Below, one piece after another: positions 46,234 through 54,064 of a stretch of DNA of 64,000 bases. The stretch's first letter is position 1. Each line of letters begins with the position of its first letter. The position numbers were made by a program, and so were the translations under genes. The notes below the pieces were generated by a model. That model did not search any database. It was given only the letters and a program-made list of their open reading frames with translations, and had not been told where the DNA came from. The stretch is from Cyanobacteria bacterium UBA2566 (lineage in GTDB: Bacteria > Cyanobacteriota > Cyanobacteriia > Cyanobacteriales > Desertifilaceae), in contig DDLS01000175.1 of the NCBI GenBank assembly GCA_002340255.1, positions 98,794 to 162,793 on the forward strand, written 5' to 3'.

Positions 46234-46256
46234 CAGTTGAGCCACTCGGCTTTCAT
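46209..46256 (+). repeat. 48-bp direct repeat, left copy
   Basis: A perfect 48-bp match to 48092-48139. It spans the aroK stop codon and 23 bp downstream. The pair bounds a 1883-bp segment carrying the AlbA_2-domain gene. Bases on either side differ immediately. Confidence 0.95.
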
Positions 46257-46289
46257 TTTCCCCCGTCTCATAAACCGAGAAATTCCCGT

Positions 46290-47933
46290 ATGCCCCTTGA
46301 AACCGAAGAGTATGACCAAAAATCCCTCAAATTCTTGAGCAAAAAACCCGACTGGCAAGAACTAGCCAAAGACTGCGTATGCTTTGCCAATGCCAGAGGC
46401 GGTGCAATCCGAATCGGCATCGAAGACGGTGAAACCCAGCCTCCTGATGGACAAACTATCTCGCTCCACTGGATCGAACGAATCAGCAAACGCATCAGCG
46501 AACTTACCCTCAACGTCACCATCGCCCCCCGCATCGAAACCGCCGCCAACGGCAGCCAATATCTCCACATAGCCATTTCCCGCGCTCCCAATGTCGCCTC
46601 CACTAGCGATGGGCGCTACTACCTGCGAGTTGCTGATGCCTGCAAACCTGTCCTGGGGGATGATGTCCTACGCTTGATTAACGAACGTCCCACTGCCCCT
46701 TGGGAAACCCTGACTACTCTGCAAGTCGCCCGCCATCAGATTGACCCCGGCAAGTTCTCAGCCTTCTGTGACGGTATCCGCACCTCAGATCGCGTCAAAA
46801 CCTCAGTTAAAGAGAAAACCGATACTGAACTGCTCGATCATTACTTCCTCGCTCAAGGCGACTGGCTCACCAACCTGGGTATTCTCTGTGTCGGTCAACG
46901 GAGCGATCGCGCCCGCTTAGGAACTGCTCCTGTAGTACAATTCCTCAAATACAACCAGCAGGAGCAGAAAGTCAATAAACTACTGTGGGATGACTTTTCC
47001 CTCTCCCCCATGGAACTCGTCGAAGTTGTCTGGATGGAAATTCCCGACTTCCGCGAACGCTACGAACTCCCTGATGGTCTGTTTCGCCAATTCCTTCCCC
47101 TCTACGATGAAGGCGTTGTGCGAGAACTGTTAGTCAATGCATTGGTTCACCGTCCCTACTCCCAACGGGGTGACATTTTTCTCAACCTATTTCCTGATCG
47201 CCTGCAAATCGTCAATCCCGGCCCCCTGCCCCTCGGTGTCACGCCCCAAAATGTCCTCCACAGCACTGTGCGCCGTAACGAAAATCTCGCCCGCATTTTC
47301 CACGACCTGAAACTGATGGAACGGGAAGGTAGCGGCTTCGACCAAATCTATGAAATCCTCCTCTCTCAAGGACGCAGGCCACCCGTACTCAAAGAAGGCA
47401 GCGATCGAGTCGCCGTTACTATTTATCGACAAGTCTTGAAACAAGAGGTCATCAATTTACTGGCGATTTGCGATCAGCAATACCAACTTACCCAACGAGA
47501 AAAAATTACCCTAGGGCTGCTGGCGCAACAGGAAAGCCTCAGCACTCGCGAACTGTCCCAACAACTGTGCTTGTCAGAGGGACAACCCCTGACCTCCTGG
47601 CTCGGTCAGTTATTGGATTTCAACTTGATCGTGCAAACCAGACAAACGAAAGGAACTCGTTACTATGTCAATCCTGACTTACTGCGTTCTGCTCAAGTCT
47701 ATCAGAGAACAACGTTGCAAAGAATTGAACCTCACCGTCTCAAGGCTCTGATTTTAGAGGATTTACGTCATTATCCAGGCTCTAGTAGTAGCGAGATCCA
47801 TCGCCGAATTGCACCAGAAATCGAGTATATGAAGCTCTATCGCACGATTGCTGAACTTGCCAAGGCACAGCGAATTCGCTATGAGGGACAGAATCGATGG
47901 CGGCGTTATTGGCTCAATGAGCGATCGCCTTGA
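46290..47933 (+). CDS. AlbA_2/Schlafen-like ATP-binding protein (COG2865 type)
   Basis: The product is 547 residues. The N-terminal AlbA_2 domain (EYDQKSLKFLSKKPDWQELA, then CFANARGGAIRIGIEDG; ~1-120) is followed by a HATPase_c_4-like domain with VRELLVNALVHRPYSQRGDI, LQIVNPGPLP, RNENLARIFHDL and MEREGSGFDQI (~220-370). Winged-helix segments fill the C-terminus (REKITLGLLAQQESLSTREL and IRYEGQNRWRRYWL). Such proteins act as DNA-binding regulators or in defence islands. The gene occupies a segment between perfect 48-bp repeats, interrupting the aroK-argB interval, which indicates acquisition as a mobile cassette. Confidence 0.88.
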   Translation: MPLETEEYDQKSLKFLSKKPDWQELAKDCVCFANARGGAIRIGIEDGETQPPDGQTISLHWIERISKRISELTLNVTIAPRIETAANGSQYLHIAISRAPNVASTSDGRYYLRVADACKPVLGDDVLRLINERPTAPWETLTTLQVARHQIDPGKFSAFCDGIRTSDRVKTSVKEKTDTELLDHYFLAQGDWLTNLGILCVGQRSDRARLGTAPVVQFLKYNQQEQKVNKLLWDDFSLSPMELVEVVWMEIPDFRERYELPDGLFRQFLPLYDEGVVRELLVNALVHRPYSQRGDIFLNLFPDRLQIVNPGPLPLGVTPQNVLHSTVRRNENLARIFHDLKLMEREGSGFDQIYEILLSQGRRPPVLKEGSDRVAVTIYRQVLKQEVINLLAICDQQYQLTQREKITLGLLAQQESLSTRELSQQLCLSEGQPLTSWLGQLLDFNLIVQTRQTKGTRYYVNPDLLRSAQVYQRTTLQRIEPHRLKALILEDLRHYPGSSSSEIHRRIAPEIEYMKLYRTIAELAKAQRIRYEGQNRWRRYWLNERSP

Positions 47934-47950
47934 GCGAGGGAGAAGGTGAG

Positions 47951-47975
47951 TCTCTCTTTCAAAATGAAAGAGAGA
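47951..47975 (+). terminator. Hairpin after the AlbA_2-domain gene
   Basis: A perfect 10-bp stem (47951-47960 with 47966-47975, loop AAAAT) lies 17 bp after the stop. No T run follows, so termination strength is uncertain. It belongs to the inserted segment. Confidence 0.5.
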
Positions 47976-48091
47976 GTGCAAGACGGATCTCTTCACAGAG
48001 GGTAAAACCCTTGTCTCATAAGGATTTATCTCTTTCACACTGTAAGAGAAGCTCTCTCTATTCTCAGCTTTGCTATATCGTTTGTTAAAGA

Positions 48092-48139
48092 GAAATCCGA
48101 TTCTGTTCACAATTAACAGTTGAGCCACTCGGCTTTCAT
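48092..48139 (+). repeat. 48-bp direct repeat, right copy
   Basis: Identical to 46209-46256, ending 37 bp before argB. It repeats the last codons and stop of aroK outside any gene. If one copy plus the 1883-bp segment is removed, aroK and argB would be separated by about 60 bp. Confidence 0.95.
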
Positions 48140-48176
48140 CCACAATCAGACCTTTGTTAAATCAAGGAATCTATTC

Positions 48177-49052
48177 ATGTCTACAGCAGCAACTGACCAT
48201 CTAGATGAACCCACTCGGGTTCGTGTCTTAAGTGAAGCTCTTCCTTATATCCAGAAATTTGCCGGTCGGACAGTCGTGATTAAATACGGGGGAGCAGCGA
48301 TGAAAGATAGCACCCTCAAAGACCAAGTCATGCGCGATATTGTGTTTCTTTCCTGTGTGGGAGTGCGTCCAGTGCTAGTCCATGGAGGAGGGCCGGAAAT
48401 TAACACCTGGTTGGGCAAATTAGGCATCGAACCCCAATTCAAGAATGGATTGCGCGTGACTGATGCACCGACGATGGATGTAGTAGAAATGGTGTTAGTC
48501 GGTCGGGTAAATAAGGAAATCGTCTCGTTAATTAACCAAGCTGGGGGCCAGGCGATCGGCCTGTGCGGTAAAGATGGTAACTTGATTACTGCTCGCCCCC
48601 AAGGTCAAGAAGGGATTGGATTTGTGGGAGAAGTGAGCAGCATCAACACTAAAGTTCTGAAGCCATTGTTGGAAAATGGTTATATTCCCGTAATCTCTAG
48701 TGTCGCCTGCGATCCCCAAGGACAAGCCTATAACATTAATGCCGATACCGTAGCTGGAGAATTGGCTGCGTCCTTATCGGCGGAAAAACTGATCTTGTTA
48801 ACCGATACAGCCGGTATTTTGAGAAACTATAAAGACCCCTCGACCCTGATCGATAGCCTAGATATTCAGGAAGCTCGCAATCTCATTGAGGTGGGAATTG
48901 TCGCTGGAGGAATGATTCCAAAAGTGCAATGCTGTGTCCGAAGTTTAGCTCAAGGAGTCAGAGCGACCCATGTTATTGATGGCCGGGTTCCCCATTCCCT
49001 GTTGTTGGAGGTGCTAACTGATGCTGGAATTGGTTCGATGATTGTGGCTTAG
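48177..49052 (+). CDS. argB: Acetylglutamate kinase
   Basis: The product is 291 residues from the ATG at 48177, with AAGGA 8 bases upstream; the frame runs 19 codons further up only through the inserted repeat. TVVIKYGGAAM (ATP site), RPVLVHGGGPEIN, GLRVTD, NADTVAGELAASL and AGGMIPKVQCCVRSL are family signatures. It catalyses the second step of arginine synthesis and in cyanobacteria is controlled by arginine and PII. The N-terminal helix expected for the arginine-sensitive hexameric form (LSEALPYIQKF) is present. Confidence 0.96.
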   Translation: MSTAATDHLDEPTRVRVLSEALPYIQKFAGRTVVIKYGGAAMKDSTLKDQVMRDIVFLSCVGVRPVLVHGGGPEINTWLGKLGIEPQFKNGLRVTDAPTMDVVEMVLVGRVNKEIVSLINQAGGQAIGLCGKDGNLITARPQGQEGIGFVGEVSSINTKVLKPLLENGYIPVISSVACDPQGQAYNINADTVAGELAASLSAEKLILLTDTAGILRNYKDPSTLIDSLDIQEARNLIEVGIVAGGMIPKVQCCVRSLAQGVRATHVIDGRVPHSLLLEVLTDAGIGSMIVA

Positions 49053-49061
49053 GGAGGAAGG

Positions 49062-49553
49062 ATGGAACTGTTGGAAAGAGGTAAACAAGCCTTTGAGCGT
49101 GGAGACTATCGGGAGGCGATCGCCGATTTAGAAGCCGCCAAGGGACAAGTGGCTGGCTCTTCTGCCTTGGGAGGTGAGGTGCAGATTTGGTTAGTCACCG
49201 CCTATGAAGCAGCCGGAAAGCGCGACGAAGCCTTATCTTTATGTGAAACCCTGGACAATCATGCCGATTGGCACACTCGCAAACAAGCACGCCGGTTATT
49301 AGAGATTTTGAAGGCTCCCCAACTTAATCGCCGTTCGGAATGGAATACTACGATTCCCGATTTATCTGCTATGGAGGAGAGCGATCGCCTTTATCGTCAA
49401 GGAACAGGAACCACCCAAGTTAAGCCTCCAAAGTCCAAAGAGGAGTTAGAACCGATGGATTGGTCCTCCGTAGAAACAGAAGATAATCGGTTTCTTTGGG
49501 TGGCTTTAGTGGCGATCGCCTTAATTATTGGCGGGTGGATTGGCTTCGGATAG
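49062..49553 (+). CDS. TPR-like protein with C-terminal membrane anchor
   Basis: The product is 163 residues. A TPR-type pair (GKQAFERGDYREAIADLEAA, then VTAYEAAGKRDEALSLCETL) occupies 1-70. A linker follows, and one hydrophobic segment at the very end (FLWVALVAIALIIGGWIGF) makes it tail-anchored. It is known as a conserved cyanobacterial hypothetical protein. It follows argB by 9 bp and precedes the DUF3153 lipoprotein, so co-transcription is likely. Function unknown. Confidence 0.75.
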   Translation: MELLERGKQAFERGDYREAIADLEAAKGQVAGSSALGGEVQIWLVTAYEAAGKRDEALSLCETLDNHADWHTRKQARRLLEILKAPQLNRRSEWNTTIPDLSAMEESDRLYRQGTGTTQVKPPKSKEELEPMDWSSVETEDNRFLWVALVAIALIIGGWIGFG

Positions 49554-49595
49554 GGGGATAATGGGAAGGCAGCCAACACGAGATAGACCAAAATC

Positions 49596-50342
49596 ATGGG
49601 AAAACATCGATCTAGGGTTCGGATTTTCTGGCCGTTATATTTAATCGTGGCGATCGCCCTCACGGGATGCGTTAAGTATGATGTGGGGGTCAATTTTCAA
49701 AGCCCAACCTATGGAGAAATGGTGCAACGGGTGCAAATTTCCGATCACCTGCACGATTTCAGCCAAGTGGTGGCCGAACAATGGTTAGAAAGCTTGCAAG
49801 AACGTACCCGAAAATTGCGAGGCAAAACCCAACGGATTTCCGACCGGGAACTGCTCGTCACCATTCCCTTTTATAATGGTGCAGACTTAGCCTCCAAGTT
49901 TAATGAGTTTTTTAACCCCACTCATCTCCAAACCCAAACAGAGGATGAAACCCTACCCCAACTCACCTCCGAACTCAATATTGCTCAAAATAACTTTTGG
50001 ATCGCCATTCGCAACCGTCTAGAAATGGATGTAGACTTGCGATCGCTCGCCGTTCTCTCCTCCGAAGGCAATGTTCTCGTCAGTCCCGGTTCCCTATTCA
50101 ATCTAGAATTTGCCCTTACTACCCCCTGGGATGCCCAACCCATTACCGAAGCTGAAAATAGCCTCACTCCCATCTCAGACCCCGAAAATCATCAATTAAT
50201 TTGGACACTTGAGGCCGGAGAAATCAATCACTTAGAAGTCATTTTTTGGGTTCCCAGTCCCATTGGTATTGGAGCCTTAATCATCCTAGCTGCTGTTTTT
50301 GGTGGCATGACTCTCAAAGATTGGTTACCTCAAAATGGGTAA
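49596..50342 (+). CDS. DUF3153 lipoprotein
   Basis: The product is 248 residues. A basic N-terminus and hydrophobic segment lead to the lipobox ALTGC with Cys25, so the protein is lipid-anchored. The mature part (YDVGVNFQSPTYGEMVQRVQI) matches the cyanobacterial and plastid DUF3153 family. A C-terminal hydrophobic helix (GIGALIILAAVFGGMTL) gives a second anchor. The family occurs throughout cyanobacteria; function unknown. Confidence 0.82.
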   Translation: MGKHRSRVRIFWPLYLIVAIALTGCVKYDVGVNFQSPTYGEMVQRVQISDHLHDFSQVVAEQWLESLQERTRKLRGKTQRISDRELLVTIPFYNGADLASKFNEFFNPTHLQTQTEDETLPQLTSELNIAQNNFWIAIRNRLEMDVDLRSLAVLSSEGNVLVSPGSLFNLEFALTTPWDAQPITEAENSLTPISDPENHQLIWTLEAGEINHLEVIFWVPSPIGIGALIILAAVFGGMTLKDWLPQNG

Positions 50343-50455
50343 TGGGGAGATGAGGAGATAAGGGGATGGGGAGACACAGAGATATCCTATTCCCTATTCT
50401 CTATTCCCGACTCCCCACTCCCCACTCTGTACACTATCGTTTTGTAGAAATCCCT
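50343..50455. repeat. Low-complexity spacer before argF
   Basis: GA-rich units (GGGGAGATGAGGAGATAAGG) are followed by CT-rich units (CCCTATTC, CTCCCCACTCCCCACTC). The argF frame is open through it, but the composition marks it as one of the dispersed low-complexity repeats of this genome. Confidence 0.6.
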
Positions 50456-51382
50456 ATGGAAGCCTTAAAAGGAAGAAACATATTAAGCGTTGCCGATTTA
50501 ACCGTTGACGAACTGCATGAGCTATTAACCTTCGCTGCCCAACTCAAATCAGGAGACATCAGTTGGACTTGCCGTAAAGTTCTTGGACTTTTATTTAGCA
50601 AAGCTTCAACCCGTACCCGCGTCAGCTTTAGCGTTGCCATGTATCAACTGGGCGGTCAAGTCATTGACCTCAATCCCAGTGTCACCCAAGTCAGTCGTGG
50701 CGAACCCGTTACCGATACAGCCAGAGTTTTAGGCCGGTATTTAGATATTTTGGCTGTTCGTACCTTTGAACAAAAAGAATTAGAAAACTATGCCCAATTT
50801 TCTGGTATTCCTGTCATCAACGCCCTCACCGACTTAGAGCATCCTTGCCAAATCTTCGCTGATTTACTCACTATCCAAGAATGTTTTGGCAGTTGCCAAG
50901 GTAAAACCCTATCCTATTTTGGCGATGGCAATAATGTTGCCAATTCCCTCTTACTCGGCTGTGCAATGATGGGCATGAATGTACGCATTGCTGTCCCTTC
51001 TGCTGAATATGAACCCAACTCGAAAATTGTCGCCAAAGCCAAAGAATTTGCGGGTGGTAAAACAGAAGTGATTGTTACCCACAATGCCCAAGAAGCCGCC
51101 AAAGGATGTCATGCTTTATATACTGATGTTTGGGCAAGTATGGGTCAAGAAAAAGAAGCCAGAGAACGGATTCCACTCTTCAAACCTTATCAGGTGAATA
51201 CAGAGCTATTAAAATTAGCCGATCCTGAAGCTATTATCCTCCATTGTTTACCCGCCCATCGTGGTGAAGAAATTACCGATGAAGTGATGGAATGTCCCCA
51301 ATCTCGCCTATGGGATCAGGCAGAAAACCGAATGCACGCCCAAAAAGCCCTCTTAGCCAGTATTCTAGGCAAAGATGAATAG
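50456..51382 (+). CDS. argF: Ornithine carbamoyltransferase
   Basis: The product is 308 residues from the ATG at 50456 (MEALKGRNILSVADL), the usual N-terminus; the 30 extra upstream codons are low-complexity. The carbamoyl-phosphate loop SKASTRTRVSF, the ornithine-binding DVWASMGQE and HCLPAHRGEEI are intact. It forms citrulline in arginine synthesis, complementing argB three genes upstream. Confidence 0.96.
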   Translation: MEALKGRNILSVADLTVDELHELLTFAAQLKSGDISWTCRKVLGLLFSKASTRTRVSFSVAMYQLGGQVIDLNPSVTQVSRGEPVTDTARVLGRYLDILAVRTFEQKELENYAQFSGIPVINALTDLEHPCQIFADLLTIQECFGSCQGKTLSYFGDGNNVANSLLLGCAMMGMNVRIAVPSAEYEPNSKIVAKAKEFAGGKTEVIVTHNAQEAAKGCHALYTDVWASMGQEKEARERIPLFKPYQVNTELLKLADPEAIILHCLPAHRGEEITDEVMECPQSRLWDQAENRMHAQKALLASILGKDE

Positions 51383-51402
51383 ACTTCGTGCAGAAGTACT
51401 AA

Positions 51403-51429
51403 GGTGCGTTAGCGACAGCCTAATGCACC
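51403..51429 (+). terminator. Hairpin after argF
   Basis: An 8-bp stem (51403-51410 with 51422-51429, one G-T pair) lies 20 bp after the argF stop. The sequence GGTGCGTTAGCGACAG resembles a repeat family common in cyanobacterial intergenic DNA. No T run follows. Confidence 0.45.
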
Positions 51430-51632
51430 CACTCAAAGCTATAGCAGAGAAAGAGTCGGTTAGCACAGTTAGGTTATGGTTTGAGGCAAGAGGCAATAGA
51501 AAATGTCCTAACTCTCCTTTTCTTTGCTATAAAAGCACAAAAATTCCTACACCTCTTTTCCTCATCCCTTGAGAAGCGAATCCATCTCCAGTAGGAGAGA
51601 GTAAACTTTGTTAGTTTTCATTATTAATTACT

Positions 51633-52322
51633 ATGTCTAATTCCGATCAACTGAATCTCTTCGATGACTCAACTATTGCCGGCAATTCTGGGTTTTCTTC
51701 CCTAGAATTAATTCCCAAAGATCCCAAAATTCCCATTCCTCCAGGAACCTATGAAACATTAGAAGCCCTGACCAAACATTGCCAACAGTGTCAGCGCTGC
51801 GAATTAGGACAAAACCGTACCCATGTAGTAATTCACCGGGGAAATCCCAAAGCTAGCTTGATGATTGTGGGAGAAGCTCCCGGACAAAATGAAGACGAAA
51901 AAGGATTACCATTTGTCGGGAAATCCGGTCAGTTACTCGATAAAATATTGGCATCGGTAAAATTAGATAGCGAGCGTGATGTTTATATTTGTAATGTCAA
52001 CAAATGCCGCCCTCCAGGAAACCGTAAACCCACGTCCTCAGAAATGGATGCTTGTAAGCCTTATTTATTAGAACAAATCCGTTTAGTGAATCCAAAAATC
52101 ATTTTATTGACTGGTGCAACAGCCGTTCAAGGGATCTTAGCAGATAAACGAGGCATTACAAAAATTCGCGGTCAGTGGTTTGACTGGCAAGGGCGCTTCT
52201 GTATGCCTATTTTTCACCCCGCTTATTTACTGCGAAATCCCTCCCGCGAACAAGGAAAGCCAAAGTGGTTAATGTGGCAGGATATTCAAGAGGTACGGCG
52301 CAAGTTAGATGAAATCAGTTAG
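51633..52322 (+). CDS. Family-4 uracil-DNA glycosylase (Fe-S)
   Basis: The product is 229 residues. The cysteine cluster C50-x2-C53-x2-C56 and later cysteines in ICNVNKC and DACKPYL supply the 4Fe-4S ligands. The active-site motif GEAPGQNEDEKGLPFVGKSG and the HPAYLLRNP loop define type-4 UDG. It removes uracil from DNA. The N-terminal 40 residues are variable. Monocistronic. Confidence 0.93.
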   Translation: MSNSDQLNLFDDSTIAGNSGFSSLELIPKDPKIPIPPGTYETLEALTKHCQQCQRCELGQNRTHVVIHRGNPKASLMIVGEAPGQNEDEKGLPFVGKSGQLLDKILASVKLDSERDVYICNVNKCRPPGNRKPTSSEMDACKPYLLEQIRLVNPKIILLTGATAVQGILADKRGITKIRGQWFDWQGRFCMPIFHPAYLLRNPSREQGKPKWLMWQDIQEVRRKLDEIS

Positions 52323-52345
52323 AGCATATAGAGAAAATTGGGTCA

Positions 52346-53446
52346 TTAACTATAGTTGGGGAAGTCCGTATAACCTTCTCGGTCAAATGAAAACCAAATG
52401 TTGATCTCAGCTTCGGGGTTCAGCGGCCAGCTATTCGTAAAACGCTCTACTAAATCGGGATTGCTAATAAATGGTCGCCCAAAGGCAATTAAATCGGCAT
52501 GTCCCTCTTTAATTGCAACTTCAGCCGTTTCTTGAGTATATCCACAATTTCCCATTAGCGGTGCTGTAAATACTTCTCGAAATTCTGCCAACGTCATCGG
52601 TTCTCCTAATTCGTGAAAACCAAAGCCTAAACCATCCATTACATGGAGGTATGCTAATCCATAAACATTTAACTGTTTAGCAATATACAGAGAGTTTTCG
52701 CGAAAGTCTGGCGAACCCATATCATTAAAATTCCCATTTGGGGCGAGTCTAACCCCGACTCGATCTGCTGACCAAACTGTGAGAACGGATTCAACAATTT
52801 CTTGGAGAAAGCGATATCGGTTTTCCACACTCCCACCATACCTATCAGTCCGATGGTTGGTTTTAGATTGCAGAAATTGGTCGATTAAATAGCCATTAGC
52901 AGCATGAATCTCTACCCCATCAAATCCTGCTTCTTTACCGCGTTCTGCTGCTCGACGATAGTCTTCTACAATTGTGGGGATTTCCTCTGTTTCTAAGGCG
53001 CGAGGGGTTTCGTAGGGTTGTTTGCCAATCGGAGTATGAACATATTCTCCATTGAGTTTAATTGCTGAAGGGGCAACGGGTAATTGACCGTTTTCCTGAA
53101 AACTACTATGGGAGGCTCGTCCGCAATGCCAAAGTTGCAGAAAAATGAGTCCTCCTCGAGCATGAATGGCATCAACAACTTGTTTCCAGGCTTCAGTTTG
53201 TTCCTCTGAGTAAATCCCAGGTGAATTTAGCCATCCATTGGCTTGTTGAGAAATAACTGTTGCCTCGGTTATAATCAAACCCGCAGAGACCCGTTGAGTA
53301 TAATATTCAGCCATCAAAGCGTTGGGAATGCGTTCTGAACCTGCGCGTGAACGGGTCATGGGGGCCATAACTACGCGATTTTTTAGGGGCAATTCTCGTA
53401 AGCTAAAAGGGCTGAGTAATGTTGGTGATACTGTTGATACATTCAT
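52346..53446 (-). CDS. Old yellow enzyme-family alkene reductase
   Basis: The product is 366 residues, an FMN TIM barrel. PLKNRVVMAPMTRSRAG, FLQLWHCGRASH, EIHAANGYLIDQFLQSKTNHRTD, RYGGSVENRYRF and IAFGRPFISNPDLV are hallmarks of NADH:flavin oxidoreductase/xenobiotic reductases. His and Asn of the substrate-activating pair lie in EIHAANG. It reduces activated alkenes or nitro compounds. It is divergent from the AT-rich orphan gene. Confidence 0.95.
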   Translation of the reverse strand: MNVSTVSPTLLSPFSLRELPLKNRVVMAPMTRSRAGSERIPNALMAEYYTQRVSAGLIITEATVISQQANGWLNSPGIYSEEQTEAWKQVVDAIHARGGLIFLQLWHCGRASHSSFQENGQLPVAPSAIKLNGEYVHTPIGKQPYETPRALETEEIPTIVEDYRRAAERGKEAGFDGVEIHAANGYLIDQFLQSKTNHRTDRYGGSVENRYRFLQEIVESVLTVWSADRVGVRLAPNGNFNDMGSPDFRENSLYIAKQLNVYGLAYLHVMDGLGFGFHELGEPMTLAEFREVFTAPLMGNCGYTQETAEVAIKEGHADLIAFGRPFISNPDLVERFTNSWPLNPEAEINIWFSFDREGYTDFPNYS

Positions 53447-53582
53447 CTATTCGTTATCTCCCAAATGGACAGTTAAAAACCAGGATTTGTCTGTAGTTCT
53501 GATTGCGATTATAGCATCAAAAAATGTTTGCGACAATTAATCCTTGTTCAGTGTATGTATATAGGAAAATGATATAATCATA

Positions 53583-54050
53583 ATGAAAAAAATATCAATG
53601 AAGATTTTTGCAGACTACCATATTATATTTTTAAGTGATGCCAATAACAATGATGATATTTCAGGATACATTTCCGATCATTCTATTAAGGATAAATTAG
53701 TATATACATCTAGTAAAATTGCAATTGTTACTGCAAGAAATATGGAAGTGCCTGTGGGCTTGGGAATAAGTGAAAAGAATATTCCTGTATCTTTAGATTC
53801 TTGGGATCATATAGTTCAGTGTAGTATTATGATACACTCTGGGAAATTAGCTGTTTTTGGTGCTGTAGATTACCAACCCGATACTTTGCAAATACCAGTT
53901 AACCCAGGGATATATCAAGTAACAGTTTTGTATGGAGGACTTGATACTATAAGTAAAGATGGATTAGAAGGAGAAGATTTTTATAAAATATTATTATATC
54001 CTACAGATAAATTAGAGGGTACAAAAATTTTAAAGCAAACAGTTGGATAA
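53583..54050 (+). CDS. AT-rich orphan protein, possible immunity-like
   Basis: The product is 155 residues. It has no membrane segments or recognised motifs and appears beta-rich (HSGKLAVFGAVDYQPD, NPGIYQVTVLYGGLDT). The layout resembles small single-domain bacterial proteins sometimes annotated as immunity proteins, but this is a visual impression. The DNA is clearly more AT-rich than its neighbours and uses codons such as ATA and AGA, suggesting horizontal acquisition. The ATG at 53583 lies in a very AT-rich leader without a clear Shine-Dalgarno site. Confidence 0.65.
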   Translation: MKKISMKIFADYHIIFLSDANNNDDISGYISDHSIKDKLVYTSSKIAIVTARNMEVPVGLGISEKNIPVSLDSWDHIVQCSIMIHSGKLAVFGAVDYQPDTLQIPVNPGIYQVTVLYGGLDTISKDGLEGEDFYKILLYPTDKLEGTKILKQTVG

Positions 54051-54064
54051 AAAGCTTCACTATC

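Noticed and set aside
51375..51572. 65-codon ORF after argF
   Set aside because: Overlaps the argF end and a hairpin, lacks coding character and a ribosome site.
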